A stretch of DNA of 64,000 nt, taken from Owenweeksia sp048267305 (GTDB lineage: Bacteria; Bacteroidota; Bacteroidia; Flavobacteriales; Schleiferiaceae). Below the pieces are notes generated by a model. It was not told where the DNA came from. It searched no databases and worked only from the letters and a program-made list of their open reading frames with translations. The stretch spans positions 1-64,000 of the forward strand of contig JBLWXT010000016.1 in assembly GCA_048267305.1 (NCBI GenBank). Direction: 5' to 3'. Below are positions 41,416-49,605 of this stretch, piece by piece. How positions within the stretch are numbered: position 1 is the stretch's first letter; each line of letters starts with the position of its first letter. The translations under genes were made by a program, and so were the position numbers.

Positions 41416-42486
41416 ATGGCCGTACTTAAAGACGCCAATCACGATATACTGCGCTACGCCTGTTGTTGGGAGGATGCCGACCTTATGCTTCAGGGGCTTG
41501 GTTCGCTGGCAGGGGGCACCGTTCTGTCCATAGGTTCTGGTGGCGATAATACTTTTTCCCTGCTTTCGCAAAATCCCGGGAAGGTGGTGTGCCTGGATGT
41601 AAACAAGGTTCAGCTGGCTACGGTTCGGTTAAAAGTGGCGGCTTTTAAAACATTGGCCCATAAAGATTTTCTGGAGTTTTTAGGGTTTACCAAAGGTGAG
41701 CCGTTACAACATTGGCCGCTCGTTCAAAAGGAACTGTCAGCCGAAGATTCACAATTTTGGAAGACCAATTTAAAATGGATTTCAGGGCAATTGGTACGGC
41801 AGGGGAAGTTTGAAAAGTACCTGCTGTTATTTCAGCAAAGAGTGCTGCCATGGATTCATAACCCAAAGAGAGTAAGTGAGCTTTTTGAAGAGAAGTCAGA
41901 AAGTGAACAGCAACATTTTTACGACCGCAAATGGAACAACTGGCGATGGCGGATTTTCACCCGTATTTTCTTTAGTCGTCCGGTAATGGGCCGTGTGGGG
42001 CGCGATCCGGAATTTTTGAAACAGGTAAAGGGCAATGTGGGCGAGAAGATAAAAAAGCGTATCAACAGCCATCTGAAAAGTGCAGCTTGCCAGCAGAATT
42101 ACTTTCTGAAATTTATGCTACAGGGAGATTTTGGTGAAAGCTTGCCACATTATGCCCGGGAAGAGAATTTTGAATTGATAAAGTCCAATCTTCATAAACT
42201 TGAGTTTTTTGAAGGACCGTTGGAAGATTATCCCCATCAGGGAGAGTTCACCCATCTCAATCTTTCTAATATTTTTGAATACCAATCGGAAGGTGAGTTT
42301 ACTAAAAATGCTGAATGTGTAGAACGTTTGATGACGAAAAATGGCAAGGCCGCTTATTGGAATTTGATGGTGCCCAGAGACCTTGCTGATATAAATCCCG
42401 ATTCTTTTGAACGTATCTCAGCACAACAATTAAAACCCGATTTTGGCTTTTTTTATGGAAGTTTTAACCTAAGCCAAAGATTATGA
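41416..42486 (+). CDS. DUF3419 / BtaA-like 3-amino-3-carboxypropyl transferase
   Basis: 356 aa from ATG at 41416; the open frame reaches back to a GTG inside a dispersed repeat, so the ATG is preferred. SAM-binding motif TVLSIGSGGDNTFSLL (35-50) with the acidic residue in VVCLDVNKVQL, and the opening ILRYACCWEDADLML typical of DUF3419. BtaA in this family moves the 3-amino-3-carboxypropyl group of SAM onto diacylglycerol to make betaine lipid; no BtaB N-methyltransferase is present here. The stop overlaps the next start by 4 bases (ATGA). Confidence 0.83.
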   Translation: MAVLKDANHDILRYACCWEDADLMLQGLGSLAGGTVLSIGSGGDNTFSLLSQNPGKVVCLDVNKVQLATVRLKVAAFKTLAHKDFLEFLGFTKGEPLQHWPLVQKELSAEDSQFWKTNLKWISGQLVRQGKFEKYLLLFQQRVLPWIHNPKRVSELFEEKSESEQQHFYDRKWNNWRWRIFTRIFFSRPVMGRVGRDPEFLKQVKGNVGEKIKKRINSHLKSAACQQNYFLKFMLQGDFGESLPHYAREENFELIKSNLHKLEFFEGPLEDYPHQGEFTHLNLSNIFEYQSEGEFTKNAECVERLMTKNGKAAYWNLMVPRDLADINPDSFERISAQQLKPDFGFFYGSFNLSQRL

Positions 42487-43118
42487 TTCAAAATCTACTG
42501 ATACTTACGGTGCTATTTTCAGCCCTTATTGGCGCTGGCGAATTACTGCATCGCTTTTTGGGGTGGAAGCCCGAAAACAGCAGAAAGTTTACCCATGCCT
42601 CTGTTGGACTTTTAGCCCTTTCATTTCCTTTGTTTTTTAATGAATTGCTGCCCGTTGCATTGCTTTGTGGCGCCTTTTTCATTTTGCTTGTTGCGAGTAT
42701 GAAAATGGGCTTTCTGCCCTCCATTAATAATGTGAAGCGGCAAACGGTGGGTAGTGTGATTTTCCCGGTAATAGTGGCCGTTTGCTTTTGGCTATCGCTG
42801 ATGTGGGACGATCAACTTTACTATTATGTGCCCATTCTCATTCTCTCGGTTTGTGATCCTTTGGCCTCCAGTGTAGGCAATTCAAAGGTGGAAGGACGGA
42901 AGAGTTTTAGAGGGTCATTGGCGTTTTTTGCTTCAGCAGCTTTAGTCACAGCTGTACTGATTTTCGTTTTTGAAGAACAAAATTGGGGATTACTTATAAG
43001 CACAGCTCTTGCCGTGGCCCTAGCCACAACGGTGGCCGAATATCTGGCAAAAAAGGGTTGGGATAATTTGAGCATACCGCTGGTTGCGGTCGTGGTACTG
43101 AGGTTTATTTTGGAGTGA
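42483..43118 (+). CDS. Phytol/dolichol kinase-like (CTP-dependent) membrane protein
   Basis: 211 aa, about six transmembrane helices. Motifs of the phytol kinase/dolichol kinase/SEC59 family: ENSRKFTHASVG near the start, CDPLASSVGNSKVEGRKSFRGSLAFF in the middle, TVAEYLAKKGWDNLSIPL near the end. The family phosphorylates polyprenols or phytol using CTP. Coupled by a 4-base overlap to the BtaA-like gene, which suggests both act on one lipid or polyprenol substrate. Confidence 0.82.
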   Translation: MIQNLLILTVLFSALIGAGELLHRFLGWKPENSRKFTHASVGLLALSFPLFFNELLPVALLCGAFFILLVASMKMGFLPSINNVKRQTVGSVIFPVIVAVCFWLSLMWDDQLYYYVPILILSVCDPLASSVGNSKVEGRKSFRGSLAFFASAALVTAVLIFVFEEQNWGLLISTALAVALATTVAEYLAKKGWDNLSIPLVAVVVLRFILE

Positions 43119-43134
43119 GTAAAATGCTTCGTGT

Positions 43135-43152
43135 CTTAGTGCCTTTGTGGCC
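43135..43152 (+). repeat. 18-nt dispersed repeat, copy 3
   Basis: Identical CTTAGTGCCTTTGTGGCC, preceded by GTGT as in copy 2, 31 bases before the GNAT gene start. Confidence 0.85.
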
Positions 43153-43183
43153 TATATAAAGTAGAAAGGAAAATCAGTAAAAA

Positions 43184-44152
43184 ATGAAAGTAATAGAGTG
43201 TTTGCCAACAGGTAAAGCCTTTCAATCTATTAAGGAAAGATTGTACACGGATGTGCCCTGGAGTTCAGTTTCTGATCCTGTTGCAGAAAATCTGGCGAGC
43301 TGTTTTGTGGTGTTGGAAGGAGAAACTACTATTTGTCGCGCAGCCCTCTTTACAGGAGATGGAATCCGAATTAACAACAAGAAATACGCGATAGTTGGGA
43401 GTTTTGAATCGGATGAAGATCAACAGGCTGTTCGCTTAATGATGGAGGCCATTTCCGCGAAAGCGAAACAACTGGGCTTTGATGGACTGATAGGCCCGAT
43501 GAATGGTTCTACCTGGTACTCGTATCGCTTTAATGCGGAGAAGTACCAGCCCTTTTTTACAGAGGTTTACCACCCGGAATATTACCCAAAACTGTGGGAA
43601 ACTGTGGGCTTTGAGAAGTTTGCAGGCTATTTTTCTTCCATTGCTGAGAATATGCAAGCGATGCCCGCACCGAGCTGGAAAGTACCGGAAGGAATTACCT
43701 TAAGGACACTTAGGATGAATGAGTATGAAGAGGAGTTGGTGAATATTCACAGGTTTTGCACTGAGGCTTTTGCCAGAAACTTTCTCTATAGCCCGATTTC
43801 ATTAGCGGAGTTTTTAAAACTGTATTTACCTTTAAAATCGGTTCTCGATCCTGAATTTGTTTTTATTGCTGAAGAAAATGGCGAAATGGTTTGCCTGATG
43901 CTGAATGTGCCGGATCATTACTCAAAAACGGAGAAGAGGCTGATCACTAAAACCATTGCCCGTAAGTCGGGTAAAAAGTATGCAGGGCTGGGGCATCAGG
44001 TATCCTACATGCTTTTTGAAAAGGCCAAAGCCCACGGTTATCATACCTTAATTTATGCTTTTGTGCTGGATGAGGGTATGGCACGGCAGCTTTCTAAAGA
44101 CTTTTTTGGGGAGGTTTTCAGGGAGTATAATTTGTATAGGATTATTTTTTAA
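43184..44152 (+). CDS. GNAT-like acyltransferase, double-domain size
   Basis: 322 aa. The middle part GFDGLIGPMNGSTWYSYRFN and the C-terminal YAGLGHQVSYMLFEKAKAHGY through LIYAFVLDEGMARQLSKDFF fit large GNAT-fold acyltransferases related to FemAB/MbtK-like families; a classic Q/RxxGxG/A loop is not clear. Soluble. It shares strand and close spacing with the lipid/isoprenoid cluster, so an acyl transfer step there is possible but inferred. Confidence 0.7.
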   Translation: MKVIECLPTGKAFQSIKERLYTDVPWSSVSDPVAENLASCFVVLEGETTICRAALFTGDGIRINNKKYAIVGSFESDEDQQAVRLMMEAISAKAKQLGFDGLIGPMNGSTWYSYRFNAEKYQPFFTEVYHPEYYPKLWETVGFEKFAGYFSSIAENMQAMPAPSWKVPEGITLRTLRMNEYEEELVNIHRFCTEAFARNFLYSPISLAEFLKLYLPLKSVLDPEFVFIAEENGEMVCLMLNVPDHYSKTEKRLITKTIARKSGKKYAGLGHQVSYMLFEKAKAHGYHTLIYAFVLDEGMARQLSKDFFGEVFREYNLYRIIF

Positions 44153-44162
44153 TAAAACTTCT

Positions 44163-44828
44163 ATGAGTCCTGAGTTAAAAGAAGAAATATTGGAACAGGT
44201 AAAGCTCGATGTGCAAATTGGATTTGAGCAAGAGGAAGAACTTTTTGAGAGTATTGTCGAGATATTCTGTGATGAAGAAAGTTTAGATGCCTCATGGCTT
44301 AGAACAGAAATTTCAAACAGACTTTCGCACCACTTAAAGCAGGCCGAATCATGGCAGAGGCCAACAGATTTCGAGAGACTTTCAAATGTTTTTGACCAGC
44401 TAAATTTAGAGGGAATCGTGAGCCTTCATAAAGCAGGCTTTACCAGGCAGGATGCCGAAGGAGATTGTACCGAAATTATGGATAAGTTAAGGTCATTAGG
44501 AATAAGCGTTAAGGGTTATTGCTATTATCATGCTCAAGATGTTGAGCGGTTAATTGATGGACAAGAGGGTCTTATGTTGGGGTATGATGGATTTGAGCAA
44601 AATGATGATTTAGCCATGCAGGTAGCAAGGAGAATAGTAGAGGAGCTGAGAAAAAATCAGTTTGATGTAAAGTGGTCAGGGTCTTTAGATTCAAGAATAG
44701 AAATAGTGTTGTTTGATTGGAAAAAGACACCAAATAGCGATGCAAGTTATTCTAAAAGTTTTGAGCTACTGCAAAGCTCAGGTGCTAAGGGTAAGGTGGG
44801 TAAAAAGCCATTTTGGAAATTTTGGTAA
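44163..44828 (+). CDS. Hypothetical protein, DUF6891-like
   Basis: 221 aa from ATG at 44163; the frame extends upstream only by overlapping the GNAT gene. Very acidic helical N-terminal half (ELKEEILEQVKLDVQIGFEQ), then NLEGIVSLHKAGFTRQDAEG and SVKGYCYYHAQDVERLI, typical of stand-alone stress-type DUF6891 proteins as I recall them. It begins 10 bases after the GNAT gene. Role unknown, maybe unrelated to the pathway. Confidence 0.55.
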   Translation: MSPELKEEILEQVKLDVQIGFEQEEELFESIVEIFCDEESLDASWLRTEISNRLSHHLKQAESWQRPTDFERLSNVFDQLNLEGIVSLHKAGFTRQDAEGDCTEIMDKLRSLGISVKGYCYYHAQDVERLIDGQEGLMLGYDGFEQNDDLAMQVARRIVEELRKNQFDVKWSGSLDSRIEIVLFDWKKTPNSDASYSKSFELLQSSGAKGKVGKKPFWKFW

Positions 44829-44851
44829 TACATAGAGTTTATATCTAATTC

Positions 44852-45409
44852 ATGAAAAAACTACTGCTAATCATCTTGATTCTATTTGCTGCCTCAGCGG
44901 CTCTGGTTTACTTCAGTCCTTATAAAAGCCAGTCCAACCGAGGGTATGCCATTATTAAATCCATGGATATTGACGCTTCGCAGGAACAACTTTATAACTA
45001 TCTGGGGAAGTCAGATAATGCTGCTAAATGGTCGGCCTACGTATCGCATATTGAAACCCTTAATAAAGAAGAATTTGCAGATGGTGAGAAGGGCTCAATA
45101 AGGAGGTGTTATCAAAAAGATGATGAAATGAATACCTGGGATGAGCAGATTGAACTTGCCTATCCGTATTCCTACAGGCGCTTGTCTATTTATAACCTCA
45201 AAGGTTTTCCTATAGAATCGGAGGCGCTATTAACTGAGCAACTGTATGAAGGAATTGATAGCTCCAGCACAACACTTTCGCTTACGTTGTACCTCGACCC
45301 TGAAAAAAGCGATTGGACGGATCACCTAAAAATGTTTATCGCTTCCTATAAAGTGGGGACTATATTTGAGGAAAATTTGGAGAATATTAAAAGGATTAAC
45401 GAAGAATGA
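44852..45409 (+). CDS. SRPBCC family protein with N-terminal membrane segment
   Basis: 185 aa. N-terminal hydrophobic helix KLLLIILILFAASAALVYF (anchor or signal), then an SRPBCC fold with SMDIDASQEQLYNYLGKSDNAAKWSAYV and the end DHLKMFIASYKVGTIFEENL. A hydrophobic ligand pocket is expected. Its stop overlaps the start of the ligase by 4 bases, so the two are translated together; it may present or bind a lipid for that enzyme. Confidence 0.75.
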   Translation: MKKLLLIILILFAASAALVYFSPYKSQSNRGYAIIKSMDIDASQEQLYNYLGKSDNAAKWSAYVSHIETLNKEEFADGEKGSIRRCYQKDDEMNTWDEQIELAYPYSYRRLSIYNLKGFPIESEALLTEQLYEGIDSSSTTLSLTLYLDPEKSDWTDHLKMFIASYKVGTIFEENLENIKRINEE

Positions 45410-46941
45410 GTTCAAGCGAAGACCTGTCAGGTTTCAACAACCTTTCAGGTCTAAATTCAAAAAACATATCTAACCTCTTTCTCCAACGGGCGCACCAACA
45501 ACCAGAGACACTCGCTATCCTTGATAAAGGAGAGGAGATAAGCTATGGTGAGCTTAGTGCCGAGGTTTTTGCTTATGCCGGGTATTTAAGGGAAAAGGGG
45601 ATCGAAAAACGTGATCGAGTGTTGGTTTTTGTTCCGGTTTCTATCCAGTTGTATAAAGTTGTGTTGGCCATTATTGCTATAGGTGCGGTTCCTGTTTTTC
45701 TCGATCAATGGTCTTCCCTGAAAAGGTTAAGGCAAAGTGCCGAATTAGCAGAATGTAAGGGTTTGGTGGCCGGCTGGAAGTTGCGGCTGCTCGCTTCTTT
45801 TATCCCGGAGTTCCGGAATATTCCGTTGAAATTAAATCCAACTCAAAAAGATGAGCCCATAAGTCAAACTGAGGATATGAATCCCGAGGATGCTGCGCTT
45901 ATCACATTTACCACAGGGAGCAGCGGTAGCCCCAAAGCGGCCTGGCGAACGCATGATTTTTTGCTTCAGCAGCACCAGGCATTAATGAAGGAGTTAAAAC
46001 CCAAACAAGGTGATGTGAATATGACCACTTTACCGGTATTTGTTTTTAGCAGTTTGGCAGCCGGGTTAACCACAATTCTACCAGAGTTTAATCCGCGAAA
46101 GCCGGAAAAATTAAATCCAAGTTGGATTCTGGAAGATTTGGAGAAAGCTAATACACTTATCTGCTCTCCCGATTTATTGATGCGATTGGCCCCACATGCG
46201 GAGCATTATAACCTTTGGGGATTAAAGAAAGTATTTACCGGAGGAGCACCGGTTTCCCCCCAAATGGCTGTCACCATTCAAAAGAGCTTTCCGCAGGCTG
46301 TTGTGGCTTACGGCTCCACTGAAGCTGAGCCCATTTCTTCCATTTCCATTAAAGAGCTGGCCGAGTATTACAACAAGCCGGCAGAGGGTATTCCTGTTGG
46401 TAAATTGCATGAAGATATTAGATTGAAGATTATCCCTATAACGGATAAACCCATTGCGCCCACAATGGAGGAATGGCAAAATCTGGGACTTCCTGAAAAG
46501 GAAATTGGAGAGGTTGTGGTGGCCGGCCCTCATGTTTTAAAAAAGTATTACGAAAATACTGAAGTCCAGGCCAGGCAAAAATTTGAGGTTGATGAGCTCC
46601 TTTGGCACCGTACAGGCGACAGTGGCTTTTTAGATGAAAATGGAGAATTATTCCTAACAGGGCCAACCAAATACCTCTTTAAAAAAGATGGAATGTGGGT
46701 TGGGCAGTTCCCAATGGAAATGCGATTAAATAAGCTACGGTCAATACAGGAAGCAACTATTCTTAACAAGAATGGCGAAACCATAATTTTCCTGATAAAG
46801 GAAAAAGCTTTTTCCGAAAGTGATGTACAGGCTGAAATCCGCCAAGCAGCAATTACCTATGATCGCGTTGAGTTTAGGGATGAGCTACCCAAAGACCCAC
46901 GGCATCATTCTAAAATTGAATATGGGAAGTTGTTGGGCTAA
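45406..46941 (+). CDS. AMP-dependent acyl-adenylating enzyme, OleC-like
   Basis: 511 aa. Core motif A3 is FTTGSSGSPKAAWRTHDF (168-185), A5 YGSTEAEPISSI, A7 HRTGDSGFLDENGELF, with the terminal catalytic Lys probably in the DPRHHSKIEYGKLL region. The segments LPVFVFSSLAAGLTTILPEF and LKIIPITDKPIAPTMEEW resemble OleC, the enzyme that makes beta-lactones from beta-hydroxy acids, more than common acyl-CoA ligases. No OleA, OleB or OleD is in the window. The first ~15 residues are encoded by a palindromic repeat. Ends 4 bases from convergent paaE. Confidence 0.8.
   Translation: MSSSEDLSGFNNLSGLNSKNISNLFLQRAHQQPETLAILDKGEEISYGELSAEVFAYAGYLREKGIEKRDRVLVFVPVSIQLYKVVLAIIAIGAVPVFLDQWSSLKRLRQSAELAECKGLVAGWKLRLLASFIPEFRNIPLKLNPTQKDEPISQTEDMNPEDAALITFTTGSSGSPKAAWRTHDFLLQQHQALMKELKPKQGDVNMTTLPVFVFSSLAAGLTTILPEFNPRKPEKLNPSWILEDLEKANTLICSPDLLMRLAPHAEHYNLWGLKKVFTGGAPVSPQMAVTIQKSFPQAVVAYGSTEAEPISSISIKELAEYYNKPAEGIPVGKLHEDIRLKIIPITDKPIAPTMEEWQNLGLPEKEIGEVVVAGPHVLKKYYENTEVQARQKFEVDELLWHRTGDSGFLDENGELFLTGPTKYLFKKDGMWVGQFPMEMRLNKLRSIQEATILNKNGETIIFLIKEKAFSESDVQAEIRQAAITYDRVEFRDELPKDPRHHSKIEYGKLLG
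45421..45451. repeat. Palindromic dispersed repeat inside the ligase N-terminus
   Basis: GACCTGTCAGGTT (45421-45433) and AACCTTTCAGGTC (45439-45451) form an inverted repeat with two mismatches. Elements of this form are common between genes in Bacteroidota; here it lies in frame just after the start codon and encodes DLSGFNNLSG. Confidence 0.7.
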
Positions 46942-46945
46942 AAGA

Positions 46946-48097
46946 TTACTCATCATAACTAATCACCACCTTGGCTGAGGTAGGGTGGCTTTGGCAGGTA
47001 AGCACAAATCCTTCATCTACTTCATCATCTTCAAGGGCGTAGTTCATTTCCATTTCTACAGAACCTTCAATAACCTTGGCACGGCAGGTACAGCAAACAG
47101 CACCTTTACAAGCGTAAGGCACGTCTGCACCGGCATCCAGAGCAGCATCCAATACGCTTGCGCCATCGCTGCTAATTTTGAAGTGAGTTTCTTCACCGTC
47201 CAAAATCACGGTAACATCACTCATCATCTTCTCTACGTTAGTGTCAGAAGAAACCTTGGTTTTATGAGCAATATTCTGGCTGGGAGAGGTAAACAGTTCG
47301 TAATGGATTTGTGATTTTTCAGCGCCAAGATTTTGAAGACTAGTGCTAATGCAGTTAATCATCGCTTCGGGTCCGCACACAAAGTATTCGTCTACTTCAT
47401 TTACATTGAAAAACTTTTGAGAGAAGGAAATACACTTGGCTTCATCCAAATGTCCTTTCAAAAAGTCAGAGCCCTGATCTTCTCGACTAAGGATATGGTG
47501 AACCTCCAGGCGGTTCATGTATTTATTTTTTACCGCGTCAATTTTGTCTCTAAAAATTATTGATTGAGTGGTGCGGTTGCCATAAAATAAAGTGAAGGTG
47601 CTGTTTGGTTCCAGCTCCATTACCGATTTGGTAATCGAGAATACGGGTGTAATTCCTGATCCGGCAACAAAGGCCACGTAGTTTTTTTTGTGTGTAGGAT
47701 CCAGCTTGGTGAAGAATTTTCCTTCCGGGGTCATCACTTCCAATTCTGTACCAACAGTAAGCTTTTGGTTTGCAAAGGTTGAAAATTTACCACCTTCCAC
47801 TTGCTTAATGGCTACGCGCAGTTCTCCTTCCTCGGGGCTTGAGCACAAGGAATAAGAGCGCCTTACCTTTTCTCCATCTATTTCAGTTTCGAGGGTAAGG
47901 TATTGCCCGGGGATAAATTTGTACTCATTCTCAAGGTCTTCCGGCACAGCAAAAGCCACGGAAACACAATCAGCGGTTTCGCGGGTGATGTCCTGAACCT
48001 TGAGGGTATGGAAACGAGCCCTTTGAGAAGGTTTCTCGTTTGTTAAAAGAGATTTCTTTTTGTTGGTTGATTTCTTAAAGAAATTGAGCATGCTCAT
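46946..48097 (-). CDS. paaE: 1,2-phenylacetyl-CoA epoxidase, reductase subunit E
   Basis: 383 aa. N-terminal ferredoxin-reductase part with the FAD motif RRSYSLCSSP and NAD(P)-binding GSGITPVFSI, then a plant-type 2Fe-2S domain with cysteine ligands 330, 335, 338 and 368 (ACKGAVCCTCRAK ... VLTCQ). PaaE passes electrons from NADPH to the PaaAC oxygenase. It is divergent from paaA, and convergent with the OleC-like ligase (4-base gap, no terminator visible). About 25 extra N-terminal residues (KKSTNKKKSLLTNEK) precede the domain. Confidence 0.93.
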   Translation of the reverse strand: MSMLNFFKKSTNKKKSLLTNEKPSQRARFHTLKVQDITRETADCVSVAFAVPEDLENEYKFIPGQYLTLETEIDGEKVRRSYSLCSSPEEGELRVAIKQVEGGKFSTFANQKLTVGTELEVMTPEGKFFTKLDPTHKKNYVAFVAGSGITPVFSITKSVMELEPNSTFTLFYGNRTTQSIIFRDKIDAVKNKYMNRLEVHHILSREDQGSDFLKGHLDEAKCISFSQKFFNVNEVDEYFVCGPEAMINCISTSLQNLGAEKSQIHYELFTSPSQNIAHKTKVSSDTNVEKMMSDVTVILDGEETHFKISSDGASVLDAALDAGADVPYACKGAVCCTCRAKVIEGSVEMEMNYALEDDEVDEGFVLTCQSHPTSAKVVISYDE

Positions 48098-48116
48098 CGT
48101 AATTTAAAGAGGACTG

Positions 48117-48124
48117 CAAATATA
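48117..48124 (-). promoter_or_regulatory. Promoter -7 element of paaE
   Basis: Minus strand TATATTTG matches TAnnTTTG, 19 bases upstream of the paaE start codon, the same distance as for the tetR operon. Confidence 0.55.
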
Positions 48125-48212
48125 AGATGGGTTTAAGGTTTACGATAGTATTCTTAAGATAAACCTCAGTTGGGGCTTTTGGTTAAGGATATGAAGTGTA
48201 ATATTTGCACCG

Positions 48213-48220
48213 TATCTTTG
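48213..48220 (+). promoter_or_regulatory. Promoter -7 element of the paaABCD operon
   Basis: TATCTTTG matches the TAnnTTTG consensus 26 bases before the ATG of paaA at 48247. It argues against the in-frame TTG at 48205 as translation start. The paaE and paaA -7 elements are ~90 bases apart, back to back; any PaaR-type operator would lie between them. Confidence 0.6.
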
Positions 48221-48246
48221 TGACAACACGAAAAATCCGCATTGTA

Positions 48247-49203
48247 ATGACGAAAGAAATGAACTTGGAGGAACGGTTTCAACAGTATGTTGATGCTGAA
48301 AATAAGGTGGAACCTAAGGATTGGATGCCGGAAAAATATCGAAAAACATTAATTCGCCAGATCAGTCAGCACGCTCATTCGGAGGTGGTGGGGATGTTGC
48401 CTGAAGCAAACTGGATAACAAGGGCGCCATCTTTACGAAGAAAAATCGCCTTACTGGCCAAGGTTCAGGATGAAGCCGGCCACGGATTATACCTGTATTC
48501 TGCTGCTGAAACCCTGGGAGCCGACCGTATGGATATGGTGGAGGATCTCCTTAGCGGGAAGGCCAAATACTCCTCAATATTTAACTACCCAACTCCTACC
48601 TGGGCCGATATGGGCGCCATTGGTTGGTTGGTAGATGGAGCAGCCATTGCCAATCAGGTAATGCTTTGCCGCACCTCTTACGGGCCTTATGCCCGTGCCA
48701 TGGTTAAAATTTGTAAGGAAGAGAGCTTTCACCAGCGCCAGGGATATGAAATTACCATGACACTGGCTCAGGGAACCCCAGTGCAAAAACAAATGGCCCA
48801 GGATGCCCTTAACCGTTGGTGGTGGCCTGCACTCATGATGTTTGGCCCTACAGATGATTTGTCGCCCAACTCTGCCCAAAGCATGAAGTGGAAGATAAAA
48901 AGAAAGTCTAATGACGAACTCCGCCAGGAGTTTATTGATAAAACTGTGGCTCAGGCAGAATTTTTAGATTTAAAAATTCCGGATCCCGACCTGAAGTGGA
49001 ATGAGGAAACCGGCCACTATGAGCATGGCGAAATCGATTGGGATGAGTTTTACAACGTGATTAAAGGCAACGGAAAGTGCAATAAACAACGGCTGGCAGC
49101 ACGTAATAAGGCTCATGACGATGGAGCCTGGATTAGAGAAGCAGCCAACGCCTACGCTAATAAGGAAGCAGCTAGAAGAAAGAAACAAAGTAGCGCGGCT
49201 TAA
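48247..49203 (+). CDS. paaA: 1,2-phenylacetyl-CoA epoxidase, catalytic subunit A
   Basis: 318 aa from ATG at 48247. The ferritin-like di-iron ligands are visible: Glu/His in KVQDEAGHGLYLYSAAETL and EESFHQRQGYEI, with the first Glu in QHAHSEVVGMLPEANW. PaaA forms the oxygenase core with PaaC and epoxidises the aromatic ring of phenylacetyl-CoA. Followed by paaB after 17 bases. The Lys-rich C-terminus (KEAARRKKQSSAA) is unremarkable. Confidence 0.96.
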   Translation: MTKEMNLEERFQQYVDAENKVEPKDWMPEKYRKTLIRQISQHAHSEVVGMLPEANWITRAPSLRRKIALLAKVQDEAGHGLYLYSAAETLGADRMDMVEDLLSGKAKYSSIFNYPTPTWADMGAIGWLVDGAAIANQVMLCRTSYGPYARAMVKICKEESFHQRQGYEITMTLAQGTPVQKQMAQDALNRWWWPALMMFGPTDDLSPNSAQSMKWKIKRKSNDELRQEFIDKTVAQAEFLDLKIPDPDLKWNEETGHYEHGEIDWDEFYNVIKGNGKCNKQRLAARNKAHDDGAWIREAANAYANKEAARRKKQSSAA

Positions 49204-49220
49204 TATTGATTTTGAATAAA

Positions 49221-49511
49221 ATGAGTAACAAAGACAACTGGAAGATTTGGGAAGTATTTATTCGCTCCCGCAATGGATTAAGCCATAAACATGTAGGCAG
49301 CCTGCATGCACCTGATGCAGAAATGGCCATAAAAAATGCCCGTGATGTTTACACTCGCAGAAGTGAAGGTATTAGCATTTGGGTAGTGCCATCGGAATCA
49401 ATAACGGCCAGCAGCCCTGATGAGAGCGAGCCACTATTTACCCCGGCAGATGATAAGGTATATCGTCACCCTACATTCTACGATATTCCTGATGAGGTGG
49501 GACACATGTAA
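49221..49511 (+). CDS. paaB: 1,2-phenylacetyl-CoA epoxidase subunit B
   Basis: 96 aa from ATG at 49221 (MSNKDNWKIWEVFIRSRNGL), the standard PaaB beginning and size. HKHVGSLHAPDAEMAIKNARDVYTRR is the family hallmark. PaaB bridges the PaaAC core with other subunits; its catalytic contribution is structural. Confidence 0.95.
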   Translation: MSNKDNWKIWEVFIRSRNGLSHKHVGSLHAPDAEMAIKNARDVYTRRSEGISIWVVPSESITASSPDESEPLFTPADDKVYRHPTFYDIPDEVGHM

Positions 49512-49605
49512 GCCCACGGGGTTTAAGGTTTGTTGTTTAAAGTTTAAAGTTGTGTCATCCTGAGTGAATCATAAAGGCGATAGCCGGATTGATTAGTATT
49601 GAAGG

